NCBI GenBank assembly: GCA_018902755.1
Contig: JAHIQI010000010.1
Span: forward strand, 39,048-103,047
Origin: Pseudomonadota bacterium
GTDB taxonomy: Bacteria; Desulfobacterota; Desulfarculia; Desulfarculales; Desulfarculaceae
Direction: 5' to 3'
Length of the DNA stretch: 64,000 nucleotides
Positions 34,948-42,876 of the stretch are shown one piece after another (the first letter of the stretch is position 1; each line of letters begins with the position of its first letter). Below the pieces are notes generated by a model. That model made no database searches, was not told where the DNA came from, and worked only from the letters and a program-made list of their open reading frames with translations. A program made the position numbers and the translations under genes.

Positions 34948-35424
34948 ATGAAGGAACTTTTGACCAGACGCCAGCCAGCCCCGCCGGAGTCCAGCCAACG
35001 GCGCATAGAGGAGATGACCGAAGCCCTTCAGCAAGCGGGCCAGCGGATCACTCCCCAGCGCCTGGCCGTGCTCAAAATCTTGGCCCAGAACAGCGAACAC
35101 CCCAGCGTTGAGGTGATATACGAGCAGGTGGTGCGAGAGTTTCCCACCACCAGCCTGGCCACGGTGTACAAGACCTTGACCCTGCTCAAGTCATTGAATC
35201 AGGTGCTGGAGTTGGGCTTTGCCCACTGGGGCAGCCGCTACGACGGCAAGACGCCCCACCCCCACCCCCACGCCGTGTGCCTGCGTTGCGGAGCCATAGC
35301 CGACCCCGAAGTTCCCAACGTAGAGGAAATGGCCCAGGAGATGGCCCGCCGCTCGGGATACCGAATCGACCGGCATCAATTGGACTTTTTCGGCCTCTGC
35401 CCCGACTGCCGAAAAAAGGCCTAG
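34948..35424 (+). CDS. perR: Fur-family regulator, PerR-like
   Basis: 158 residues. Winged helix with RITPQRLAVLKILAQNSEHPSVEVIYEQV and FPTTSLATVYKTLTLL, then the metal domain: HPHPHAVCLRCGAI and the C-terminal CPDCRKK, giving the two CxxC zinc-site pairs of PerR/Fur. The gene is followed by catalase, and a PerR-box-like palindrome lies between them, so a peroxide-sensing role is more likely than iron control. The N-terminal extension of about 15 residues is longer than usual. Confidence 0.85.
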   Translation: MKELLTRRQPAPPESSQRRIEEMTEALQQAGQRITPQRLAVLKILAQNSEHPSVEVIYEQVVREFPTTSLATVYKTLTLLKSLNQVLELGFAHWGSRYDGKTPHPHPHAVCLRCGAIADPEVPNVEEMAQEMARRSGYRIDRHQLDFFGLCPDCRKKA

Positions 35425-35456
35425 CCTAGAATTTTTTGAACAACCTACTTATATAA

Positions 35457-35471
35457 GAATAATTATTATGC
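35457..35471. promoter_or_regulatory. PerR-box-like operator upstream of katA
   Basis: GAATAATTATTATGC: the central 11 bases ATAAT-T-ATTAT fit the PerR consensus TTATAATNATTATAA exactly, in an AT-rich spacer 77 bases before the katA start. A looser TTATTAATTAAGAAT-type match precedes perR. Confidence 0.6.
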
Positions 35472-35547
35472 GATAATTGTTGTTATATAGTAAACGTTGG
35501 CCTAAAGGGGCCAGCTATCAACCAGCAGTCTAAAAGGAGAGCCTTTT

Positions 35548-37059
35548 ATGTCCGAGAAAAAAAGACCAATGACCACAGCCTTCGGCCAACCGGTGGGCGA
35601 CGACCAACACAGCATGACCGCCGGGCCCCGCGGGCCCATCCTGATGCAGGACTACCACGTGCTGGAGAAACTGGGCCACTTCGACCGCGAGCGCATCCCC
35701 GAGCGGGTGGTGCACGCCAAGGGCGCGGGCGCCTACGGCTACTTCGAGGTGACCGCCGACGTGACCCAGTGGACCAAGGCCAAGTTCCTGAGCGAGATCG
35801 GCAAAAAGACCGACGTCTTCGCCCGCTTCTCCACCGTGGGCGGCGAAAAAGGCTCGGCCGACGCGGCCCGCGACCCCCGCGGCTTCGCCCTGAAGTTCTA
35901 CACCGAAGAGGGCAACTACGACATGGTGGGCAACAACACCCCCGTGTTCTTCATCCGCGACGTCATCAAGTTCCCGGACTTCATCCACACCCAGAAGCGC
36001 AACCCGGCCACCAACCTGCCGGACCCGGACATGTTCTGGGACTTCCTGTCGCTGACCCCCGAGTCGGCCCACCAGGTGACGGTGCTCTTTTCCGACCGGG
36101 GCACCCCGGCCACCTACCGCAACATGAACGGCTACTCCAGCCACACCTACAAGTGGTACAACGCCAAGGGCGACTACGTATGGGTGCAGTACCACTTCAA
36201 GACCGACCAAGGCGTCAAGAACCTGACCCGCCAGGAGGCGGAGGTGATGAAGGGCAAGGACCCGGACCACGCCACCCGCGACCTGTACAACTCCATCGAA
36301 AACGGCGACTACCCCTCCTGGACCCTGGAGATGCAGATACTGACCCCCGAGCAGGCCAAGGACTTCAAGTGGGACATCCTGGACATCACCAAGGTGTGGC
36401 CCCACGGCGAGGTGCCGCCGGTGAAGGTGGGAAAGCTGGTACTCAACCGCAACCCGGTGAACTACTTCGCCGAGGTGGAGCAGGCGGCCTTCTGCCCCGG
36501 CAACCTGGTGCCGGGCATCGCCATCAGCCCGGACAAGATGCTCCAGGGCCGGGTGTTCTCCTACCATGACACCCACATCCACCGCCTGGGCACCAACTAC
36601 CACCTGATCCCCGTGAACCAGGCCAAGCACCACCCGGAGAACAACTACCAGCGCGACGGCATGATGCGGGTGGACGAAGGCGGCGGCAGCGGCCCCAACT
36701 ACTACCCCAACAGCTTCGGCGGCCCGGCCCCGGACCCGGCGGCCCAGGAGCCGGCCTTCGCCCTGGAAGGCGACGCCGACCGCTACGAGTACACCTTTGA
36801 CAATGACGACTTCGTGCAGCCGGGCAACCTGTACCGCGACGTGATGAGCGACATGGACCGCGAGCATCTGGTGGGCAACATCGTGGACCACCTGGGCGGA
36901 GCGCAAAAGCGCATCCAGGAGCGCCAGGCGGCGGTGTTCTACAAGTGCGACGTGGACTACGGCACCAATGTGGCCCAGGGCCTGGGCCTGAACGTGGGCC
37001 GGGTCAAGGCGTTGGCGGCCATGAGCAAAGAAGAACGGGCCGAGGCTACTAAGAGCTAG
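35548..37059 (+). CDS. katA: Monofunctional haem catalase
   Basis: 503 residues, small-subunit clade size. Destroys hydrogen peroxide in the cytoplasm. Seen: catalytic His in RVVHAKGAGAYG (about residue 56), catalytic Asn in VGNNTPVFFIRD (about 129), the haem-ligand Tyr in GRVFSYHDTHIHR, and DPDMFWDFLSLTPES. Good AAAGGAG ribosome site. Its final codons overlap by 11 bases the end of the convergent acyltransferase fusion. Catalase in this anaerobe-like setting suggests oxygen exposure. Confidence 0.97.
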   Translation: MSEKKRPMTTAFGQPVGDDQHSMTAGPRGPILMQDYHVLEKLGHFDRERIPERVVHAKGAGAYGYFEVTADVTQWTKAKFLSEIGKKTDVFARFSTVGGEKGSADAARDPRGFALKFYTEEGNYDMVGNNTPVFFIRDVIKFPDFIHTQKRNPATNLPDPDMFWDFLSLTPESAHQVTVLFSDRGTPATYRNMNGYSSHTYKWYNAKGDYVWVQYHFKTDQGVKNLTRQEAEVMKGKDPDHATRDLYNSIENGDYPSWTLEMQILTPEQAKDFKWDILDITKVWPHGEVPPVKVGKLVLNRNPVNYFAEVEQAAFCPGNLVPGIAISPDKMLQGRVFSYHDTHIHRLGTNYHLIPVNQAKHHPENNYQRDGMMRVDEGGGSGPNYYPNSFGGPAPDPAAQEPAFALEGDADRYEYTFDNDDFVQPGNLYRDVMSDMDREHLVGNIVDHLGGAQKRIQERQAAVFYKCDVDYGTNVAQGLGLNVGRVKALAAMSKEERAEATKS

Positions 37060-39514
37060 GCTCGTCCCCCATCAAGGTGGTCCAGGCTTCGGTCAGGATG
37101 GGCATTTCCACCCGGCGCGAAGCCGCCATCTTGATGGCCAGATCCAGATCGTTCCAAGCGATCAGCGGGCGGCCCTCCTCGGCCCATTGCCGCGCCAGGC
37201 GGCGGGCCACGGAGGGCAGCTCGCGCCCTTTCCGGGCCTGGCCGCCCAAACGGCGGCCGAAGTCCCTGGCCTGGCCGCCCAGGCCGCCGGCCGCGAAGGC
37301 GGCGGACCAGGCCGTGCTGGCCGCGCTGAAGCTGCTTTCCGCCCCGCCCAGGGCCCTGGCCATGGCGATGGCCTCGGCCGAGGCGTCGGCCAGGTAGCAG
37401 CCCGCCGTGGAGCCCCGGTTCATGCGGCCCACCTTGGACAGGTATCCCGCCCACATCCCGTAGATGCGCGAGAGCACCCCGGCCAGGTTCACCCCCACCG
37501 GGTCGTCGCTCACCGCCACGGCGATGGGGTCCAGGGTGAACAGCTTGGCCAGTTCGCCGCGGTCGGCGGCCGGCCCGGCCAGCACCAGGCGGCTGCTGCG
37601 CCCCTCCACCAGATCCCCGGTGCCCACCGCCCCGCCCAGGGCGTACACCGCCACGTCGCCACGCCCGGCGTTGGCGGCCATTTGGCGCACCATGGCCACC
37701 GGCAGATAGGGCGGCTCCAGGGCCAGGCCCCGGCTGGCCACCACCAGCTTGAGCCCCTGCTCGGCCTGGGCCAGGATCACCCGCACCTGCTCGGCCAAAA
37801 ACTGGGCCGGGCAGGCCAGCACCACCTCGGTGGCCTTCTTGAAGGCGCTGGGCGGGTCGGCGGTGACAAAGGCGTTCTTGGGCAGGCGCTGCTCGGCGAA
37901 GCGTCCCTCGGGGCTGCGGTCGTAGATCAGGTGGTCCACCAGCTCCCGCCGGGGGTCGTAGAGGGTCAGGCTGGCGTGCAAATAGTGGCGGCCCTCCAGC
38001 ATGCGGTTGCCCAGGTGATAGGTCAGGGAGAAGCCCCAGTCGCCCGCCCCCACCACCACCAGGTTCTGCTTGGCGTTGGGCGAATACAGGCGGCGGTCGC
38101 CGTGGGTGGCGTAGAAGCCCAGCCCCCTGGCGTTGCGCACCTTGGGCAGCTTTTTTTCGTCGCGCATCAGGGGCCACACCACCCCCCGGCGGCGCAGGGT
38201 CTTGAGGCCGTCGGCCACCACCAGGGAGATGGGGTTGTCGCGGATGAAGTCCTCCAGATCCGGCTCCACCCCGAAGGTCTCCAGGTGATACTCGGTCAGG
38301 GACTCCAGCTCGGCCTTGGTGGCCGCGTTCAGGTCGCGCATGCCCTGGCCACGGGCCCTTTGCAGGCCCCGGGCGGTGAGCTGGCTGGCCATGACCTTTT
38401 TGCTGCGGGCGATGTCGCTGATGGCGGTGAGCGCCACCAACTCGTCCAACTCCCGGCCCTGGCGGTCGGCGGCGTGGGAGGCCTTGAGGTCGGAAAGCAG
38501 GCGCGGCTCGGGCAGGGTCACGTAGGCCCGGCCGTACAGGCCCTGGATGCTGCGCCAGATCCAGGAACGGGGGTGGCCCACCATGCGCCCCAGGGTGGGC
38601 AGCATGCCCAGGCCCCTGAGCCAGGTGTAGGCCCCCTTGCGGGCGGCCAAGGAAAGGTCTTCGGGCACCACCGAAAAACTGATGGCTACCGGCTGGACCA
38701 CCACCTCCTCCTCACCGGCCAGGGCGCCCCTGAGGGTCACCAGGCGGCGGGGGTAACGCAGGCTGCCGTCGCGGCTGCGGGCCCCTCCGGCCCAGGCCTC
38801 CAGGAAGATGCCCTGCTGTCCGCCGCACTCGCCCAGGGCCCGGCAGTAGTTGAAAAGGGCGGCCATGTAGGAGCGGTCGGCTCCCCGGCGGCGAACCACG
38901 TAGGAGGAGGCCCAAAAAATGCGGGCGATGCTCTCGATGGCCATCATGTTGTCGCCCGCCGCAAAGGCGGGCAGGCACAGGTCGTGCTGGCTCAGCAACG
39001 CGGCCAGGAGGAATTCGTCCAAATGGGAGGAGTGGTTGATCAGGTAGATCACCCCCAGGCCCTGCTTGCTGTATTCCTGGAGCTTGGCGATGTGGGCCAC
39101 CTCGCGCCGGTCCGGCGAAAGGAAGCTGGCCTCGGGGTCGTGCTGGGTGAAGAAACCGTTGACCAGGGTAACCGCCGCCGTGATCCCGTAGATGTAGATC
39201 TCGCGGTCGTAGCGGATGGCGATGGACTCCAGGTTGTGCTCCACCGCTGCGGGGTCCGCGGGCAGGCCCTCGGAGGCCAGTTGGGCCAGGGTCAGCTCGG
39301 CGGCCCGCTCCCGGATGGCCCCGGCCTCTTGCCAATAGGCGGGAATCTGCCGGAAGCGCTCCAGCCAGTGACGGCCCGATTCGCTGTGGGAAACGTGTTG
39401 CAGCAAACGGTAAAAATCTATTCCTCCGGCGCGCCGCACCAGTTGCCTTTTCAGGCCGCGGGAAAAATTCGCCGTAAGGGATAGGGGAAAAGGCTTTTGC
39501 TTGGCGGATGCCAC
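37049..39514 (-). CDS. Fusion: glycerol-3-phosphate acyltransferase-like plus GpsA-like dehydrogenase domain
   Basis: 821 residues from GTG at 39514, chosen because GTGAGGAT lies just upstream; the TTG at 39658 would overlap the divergent gene. Residues about 90-400 form a PlsB-type acyltransferase with the HX4D motif NHSSHLDEF (H161, D166) and FLEAWAGGARSRDG, the family's glycine-rich block. Residues about 485-800 match NAD-dependent glycerol-3-phosphate dehydrogenase: VVVGAGDWGFSLTYHLGNR and ACPAQFLAEQ. The two lysines normally needed for catalysis are replaced: the ATKG motif reads ASRG and the ALKN motif reads VLSR. The acyltransferase is probably active, the dehydrogenase part doubtful. 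Confidence 0.85.
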   Translation of the reverse strand: MASAKQKPFPLSLTANFSRGLKRQLVRRAGGIDFYRLLQHVSHSESGRHWLERFRQIPAYWQEAGAIRERAAELTLAQLASEGLPADPAAVEHNLESIAIRYDREIYIYGITAAVTLVNGFFTQHDPEASFLSPDRREVAHIAKLQEYSKQGLGVIYLINHSSHLDEFLLAALLSQHDLCLPAFAAGDNMMAIESIARIFWASSYVVRRRGADRSYMAALFNYCRALGECGGQQGIFLEAWAGGARSRDGSLRYPRRLVTLRGALAGEEEVVVQPVAISFSVVPEDLSLAARKGAYTWLRGLGMLPTLGRMVGHPRSWIWRSIQGLYGRAYVTLPEPRLLSDLKASHAADRQGRELDELVALTAISDIARSKKVMASQLTARGLQRARGQGMRDLNAATKAELESLTEYHLETFGVEPDLEDFIRDNPISLVVADGLKTLRRRGVVWPLMRDEKKLPKVRNARGLGFYATHGDRRLYSPNAKQNLVVVGAGDWGFSLTYHLGNRMLEGRHYLHASLTLYDPRRELVDHLIYDRSPEGRFAEQRLPKNAFVTADPPSAFKKATEVVLACPAQFLAEQVRVILAQAEQGLKLVVASRGLALEPPYLPVAMVRQMAANAGRGDVAVYALGGAVGTGDLVEGRSSRLVLAGPAADRGELAKLFTLDPIAVAVSDDPVGVNLAGVLSRIYGMWAGYLSKVGRMNRGSTAGCYLADASAEAIAMARALGGAESSFSAASTAWSAAFAAGGLGGQARDFGRRLGGQARKGRELPSVARRLARQWAEEGRPLIAWNDLDLAIKMAASRRVEMPILTEAWTTLMGDEPSS

Positions 39515-39650
39515 GTAATCCTCACCCGGCCGCCGGGGGCCTATACCATAGAGATAAGATGGAAGTAACTGTAGCCTCCTCGCCCGGCTTGTCAAGAATG
39601 AACCGGCTTCAGTTCTTGTCCGGGCCCGGCGCGAGGTGTAGAGTCGGATT

Positions 39651-40640
39651 ATGTCCAACTACCAAGAACCACCCCTGCTCAGCCCAGATCAGGCCCTGGC
39701 GCGCCTTAAGGCCCTGCCCCGGCCCTGGTCCGGTGACTACCTGGCCATGTACTCCAACTGGCTGGGTGGCATCGTAACCGACCCCTGGCTCATGAGCGTG
39801 CCCATCGACGACCATCTGGTGCACCGGGGCGACGGGGTCTTCGAAGCCACCAAATGCCTGAACGGGCGCATCTACCTGTTCGAGCGCCATCTGGAGCGCC
39901 TGAAGCGCTCGGCCACCTCCATCCACCTGGAGCTGCCCCTGACCCGGCGGGAGCTTACCTCCCTGGCCACGGCGGTGATCCGGGCCGGCGGCCGGCGCGA
40001 GTGCATGCTGCGCATCTTCCTCTCGCGGGGGCCGGGCGGCTTCAGCACCAACCCCTACGAGTGCCCCCAGGCCGGGGTTTACCTGGTGGCCAGCCTCATC
40101 CATCCGCCGTCAGAGGATATCTACGAGCTGGGGGCCAACCTGGGGGTGAGCCAGGTTCCGGCCAAGAGCGGCTTTTTCGCGGGAGTGAAATCCTGCAACT
40201 ACCTGCCCAACGTGCTCTTAAAGCGCGAGGCCATCACCCACGGCTGGGACTTCGCGATCTGCCTGGACCCGGACGGCTACCTGGCCGAGGGCTCCACCGA
40301 GAACATGGGCCTGGTGGACCAAGACGGCTTTTTGCTGCTGCCCCCTCCGGAGCACATCCTGGAAGGCACCACGGCCAAACGCACCGTGGAATTGGCCCGG
40401 AGGCTGGTGGAGCGCGGCGAGCTGGCCGGGGTGGCCCGGCGTCACCTGCAGGTGGACGAGCTCAAAACCGCCGCCGAGGTGATGCTCTTCGGCACCACCC
40501 TGGACGTGTTGCCGGTGAGCCGCATCGACGGCAGGCCGGTGGCGGACGGCAAGGTGGGGCCGGTGGCCCAGAAGCTGCGCCGCCTCATCCTGGACGACAT
40601 CGCCAATAATCATGAGATGTCCACGGCGGTCTGGGAATAA
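39651..40640 (+). CDS. Class IV aminotransferase (branched-chain/D-amino-acid type)
   Basis: 329 residues. PLP fold type IV: HLVHRGDGVFEATKCLNGRIY, Lys in AGVKSCNYLPNVLLKREA as Schiff-base residue, ICLDPDGYLAEGSTENMGLV and ILEGTTAKRTVELAR. It transfers amino groups to or from branched-chain or D-amino acids, or makes 4-amino-4-deoxychorismate lyase products; the exact activity cannot be fixed. Unusual N-terminal extension of about 45 residues. Divergent from the acyltransferase fusion. Confidence 0.85.
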   Translation: MSNYQEPPLLSPDQALARLKALPRPWSGDYLAMYSNWLGGIVTDPWLMSVPIDDHLVHRGDGVFEATKCLNGRIYLFERHLERLKRSATSIHLELPLTRRELTSLATAVIRAGGRRECMLRIFLSRGPGGFSTNPYECPQAGVYLVASLIHPPSEDIYELGANLGVSQVPAKSGFFAGVKSCNYLPNVLLKREAITHGWDFAICLDPDGYLAEGSTENMGLVDQDGFLLLPPPEHILEGTTAKRTVELARRLVERGELAGVARRHLQVDELKTAAEVMLFGTTLDVLPVSRIDGRPVADGKVGPVAQKLRRLILDDIANNHEMSTAVWE

Positions 40641-40659
40641 CCAGCCGAAATTCAAGATA

Positions 40660-40702
40660 GTGTAGGTTGGGTAGAGGGCGAAGCCCGAAACCCAACCTAC
40701 AC
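40660..40702. repeat. GTTGGGT inverted repeat, copy 2
   Basis: Perfect 13-bp arms GTGTAGGTTGGGT and ACCCAACCTACAC around 17 bases. Best copy of the family here. Spacer 40703-40874 also holds a partial CATTGCGAA end near 40730. Confidence 0.75.
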
Positions 40703-40874
40703 CTTATTTTCCCTTTTCATCAATTAGCGGTCATTGCGAACAGCGGCAGGCCAAGCGGGCATGTAAGGGCAAGAGGCTCTTTCCGCCGCTGTGAGGGAGT
40801 AAGACAGTTCTATTTATCCCTCCGGGACTACGGGCTGGCTGAACCAAATTGAGCGGCCACAAAGATGACTATGA

Positions 40875-40910
40875 ATAAAAAATTAAAGCACCAATTAATT
40901 TGGCTTTAAT
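40875..40910 (-). terminator. AT-rich intrinsic terminator overlapping a gene end
   Basis: On the minus strand ATTAAAGC and GCTTTAAT pair around 13 bases and are followed by TTTTTAT. The stop codon of the leftward gene (40895-40897) is inside the hairpin. Confidence 0.55.
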
Positions 40911-41746
40911 GATTGAATGGTTTTTTGTGCCTGCTGTACAACTTCTTTCATAGTGGCGTCCTGTTTTAAAAGACTATTTTGAATAATCTCGCGATATTTG
41001 TCTTCTCCAATTGGCAGATCTAGTTCCTTACGAGCAGACAATAGCGCAGGGACCAATAATTTTCCCAACCTACTACATTCTGAAACACATTCCCCTGCAA
41101 AAACCAACCTTTTAGTTTCAAGTTCATAACTAAGTTTACGCTGGTCTTCTAAAAATTTGGACACCGTATCTTGCTCAATTTCAAAGTTTTTTTGAATTAC
41201 CTCCCATCTACGCTTATCTACGACACCTTCAATATTATGCTGTTTCATGAGTTCCAGAGTGGCGTCCCTATCTTTCTCGAATTTTGCTCTCAAATTTGAC
41301 AGGCCCAAAATATTATCCCTTGTTGATAATAACTGTGCCCGTTTCAAAGAGAGTTTAGCAAAAACTGCACCCAATTCTCCTGTAAACTCCGAGACTGCCT
41401 CAATGGTATCAGCGTCTCCTATTAAATGAACTTTTCCAATAGCTGGAGACTTTTCTTCATATGTGTCAAATATTTTGTCGTTAGGGTAGCCCAAGTTCGC
41501 GAGTTTTGCGATGGAAATTATGCCTGCGTGAGCTGCCTCTGCCGCAGCCAAATATACTTCTTTTTTTACAGACAACTCTCTTTCTCTGTTTTTTATTTCT
41601 CGCTCATTGGCAAACTGAGCATATAAATTTTTAATATTAGCGCGATTTGTTAATACCACACCACCTAACGAAAAAAATGCCCCAACGATAATGCCCCAAA
41701 AAGTGGAGGGTATCTTTGCGATTAAATCTAATACAGAAGAATCCAT
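40895..41746 (-). CDS. AT-rich gene for a membrane-anchored coiled-coil protein
   Basis: 283 residues from ATG at 41746 (GGGAAG upstream; ATG 41761 is possible). One N-terminal membrane helix (TFWGIIVGAFFSLGGVVL) and a long charged helical region, probably coiled coil, facing the cytoplasm. No family recognised; the layout resembles small membrane-anchored proteins found in defence islands. Base composition is far lower in G+C than all neighbours and codons often end in A/T, so it was probably acquired by transfer. Repeats of the GTTGGGT type lie on both sides. Confidence 0.75.
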   Translation of the reverse strand: MDSSVLDLIAKIPSTFWGIIVGAFFSLGGVVLTNRANIKNLYAQFANEREIKNRERELSVKKEVYLAAAEAAHAGIISIAKLANLGYPNDKIFDTYEEKSPAIGKVHLIGDADTIEAVSEFTGELGAVFAKLSLKRAQLLSTRDNILGLSNLRAKFEKDRDATLELMKQHNIEGVVDKRRWEVIQKNFEIEQDTVSKFLEDQRKLSYELETKRLVFAGECVSECSRLGKLLVPALLSARKELDLPIGEDKYREIIQNSLLKQDATMKEVVQQAQKTIQSLKPN

Positions 41747-41769
41747 GGTTGTGCTTCCCATTGAATATT

Positions 41770-41808
41770 GTTGGGTTTCGGGGCCTACGGCCCCTCCACC
41801 CAACCTAC
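41770..41808. repeat. GTTGGGT inverted repeat, copy 3
   Basis: GTTGGGTTTCGGGGCC...GGCCCCTCCACCCAACCTAC: nested arms, with an added GGGGCC/GGCCCC stem. It lies just upstream of the AT-rich gene. Confidence 0.7.
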
Positions 41809-41840
41809 CCTAATTCTGGTGACGCTCTCGCCCGCCCGCC

Positions 41841-42284
41841 CTACTTGTCGCAAATTTTCCGGTGCATGTTCTGACAGTTGGGAATCTGGAAGCACTTGCA
41901 GACCATGTCGCGGCAGGCGCTGCCCTTTTGGCAGAAGGAGTGCTTGACCAGGCAGTCCTCGCAGGGGTTCTCCTTGAACTCGATGCAGGGCTTGAAGCAG
42001 TAGCGGATCAGGTCCCAGGCCAGCTCGAAGCCGCAGGCCTTGGTCAAGTTCATGGAGCACTTGAAGGAGATGCCGTCAATGCCCGCGTCCTTGAACTTGC
42101 CGCACAAGTCCATACACTGCTGCATATCATCTTCGCTTGCCAGGGTGCCCTCAGCCTTCAACTGGGCGCAGGTGCTCCGGCAGTCGCTCAAGGGCTGGGC
42201 CCAGGCCCCGCCGGCCAGGGACACCAGGGACAGGGCCAGCAGCATGGCCAGACCGCTAAGAATAACTCGTAACCAACGGGCCAT
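41841..42284 (-). CDS. Secreted 16-cysteine protein of unknown function
   Basis: 147 residues from ATG at 42284, with GGGAGGG upstream. A signal peptide ends near GGAWAQP. The mature part of about 120 residues has 16 cysteines, many in CxxxC or CxxC pairs (CRSTC, CMDLC, CFKPC, CEDC, CKCF, and so on), and no CxxCH haem motif. It may be heavily disulfide-bonded or bind metal. I do not recognise the family. Single leftward gene between repeats. Confidence 0.75.
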   Translation of the reverse strand: MARWLRVILSGLAMLLALSLVSLAGGAWAQPLSDCRSTCAQLKAEGTLASEDDMQQCMDLCGKFKDAGIDGISFKCSMNLTKACGFELAWDLIRYCFKPCIEFKENPCEDCLVKHSFCQKGSACRDMVCKCFQIPNCQNMHRKICDK

Positions 42285-42447
42285 ATCTTCCCTCCCATGG
42301 GCGCGTCGGTGCGCCAAGCCCTAGTGCCCGGCTCCGGCCCGCCCCGCATTCAACCTACGCGACGGCAAACGGCGTCTTCAAGCCAAAAATTCCCATAGCA
42401 CTGGGTATTTTGTGGGATTGGGGGCTGTGAAGGAAAGGAAAGGAGTA

Positions 42448-42485
42448 GTTGGGTTTCGGGGCAAGAGCCCCTCCACCCAACCTAC
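42448..42485. repeat. GTTGGGT inverted repeat, copy 4
   Basis: GTTGGGTTTCGGGGC...GCCCCTCCACCCAACCTAC with a nested GGGGC/GCCCC stem, very like copy 3. Otherwise 42285-42531 holds no gene I can see. Confidence 0.7.
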
Positions 42486-42531
42486 AGGGCATCGAATATT
42501 TTTTTATCAAACGATGGGGCGACACCCCGGC

Positions 42532-42810
42532 TTACTTGAGCTCCACCTCCACGAAGCGGAACTCCTGGTCGCCGCCGTTCATGGTGTTGTGGCTCACCCC
42601 GGCCTATCTGGCATAGGAAGCCCCGGCCTCCAGAGGCACCTCGCGCACCACTCCGCCGGGCTCTTCCAGGCGCAGCACGCCGGTGGTGAGGGGAATGACC
42701 ACATAGTCACGCTGGTGTACGTGGAATCCCGTATTGGCTCCAGGCGCCAACCGCCACTCGGTCACCACCACCCGATCGTTATCCACCTGCACCGTAGATG
42801 TCGCTCCCAT
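42532..42810 (-). pseudogene. Small cupin interrupted by an in-frame TAG
   Basis: Reading from ATG 42810 gives a single-domain cupin (VTEWRLAPGANTGFHVHQRDYVVIPLTTG with the HxH metal motif). The frame meets TAG at 42604-42606 right after GASYAR, yet continues in the same frame as AGVSHNTMNGGDQEFRFVEVELK-type cupin sequence to a TAA at 42532-42534. The missing residue would most simply be Lys (AAG to TAG). A nonsense mutation or sequence error is likelier than recoding. Confidence 0.7.
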
Positions 42811-42876
42811 GGCCACTTACTCCCAAGATCGTAGGGGTCGTTATTAAAAATTGATGCTGAGTATCTATTGCCTAAC

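Noticed and set aside
37187..39484. Very long rightward open frame opposite the acyltransferase fusion
   Set aside because: Pro/Gly/His/Gln-rich composition typical of antisense frames in GC-rich genes; the leftward frame carries clear domain motifs.
42604..42606. Pyrrolysine or other recoding at the cupin TAG
   Set aside because: TAG is an ordinary stop for several genes here (selB, pyrD), and no pyrrolysine gene is visible; mutation is simpler.
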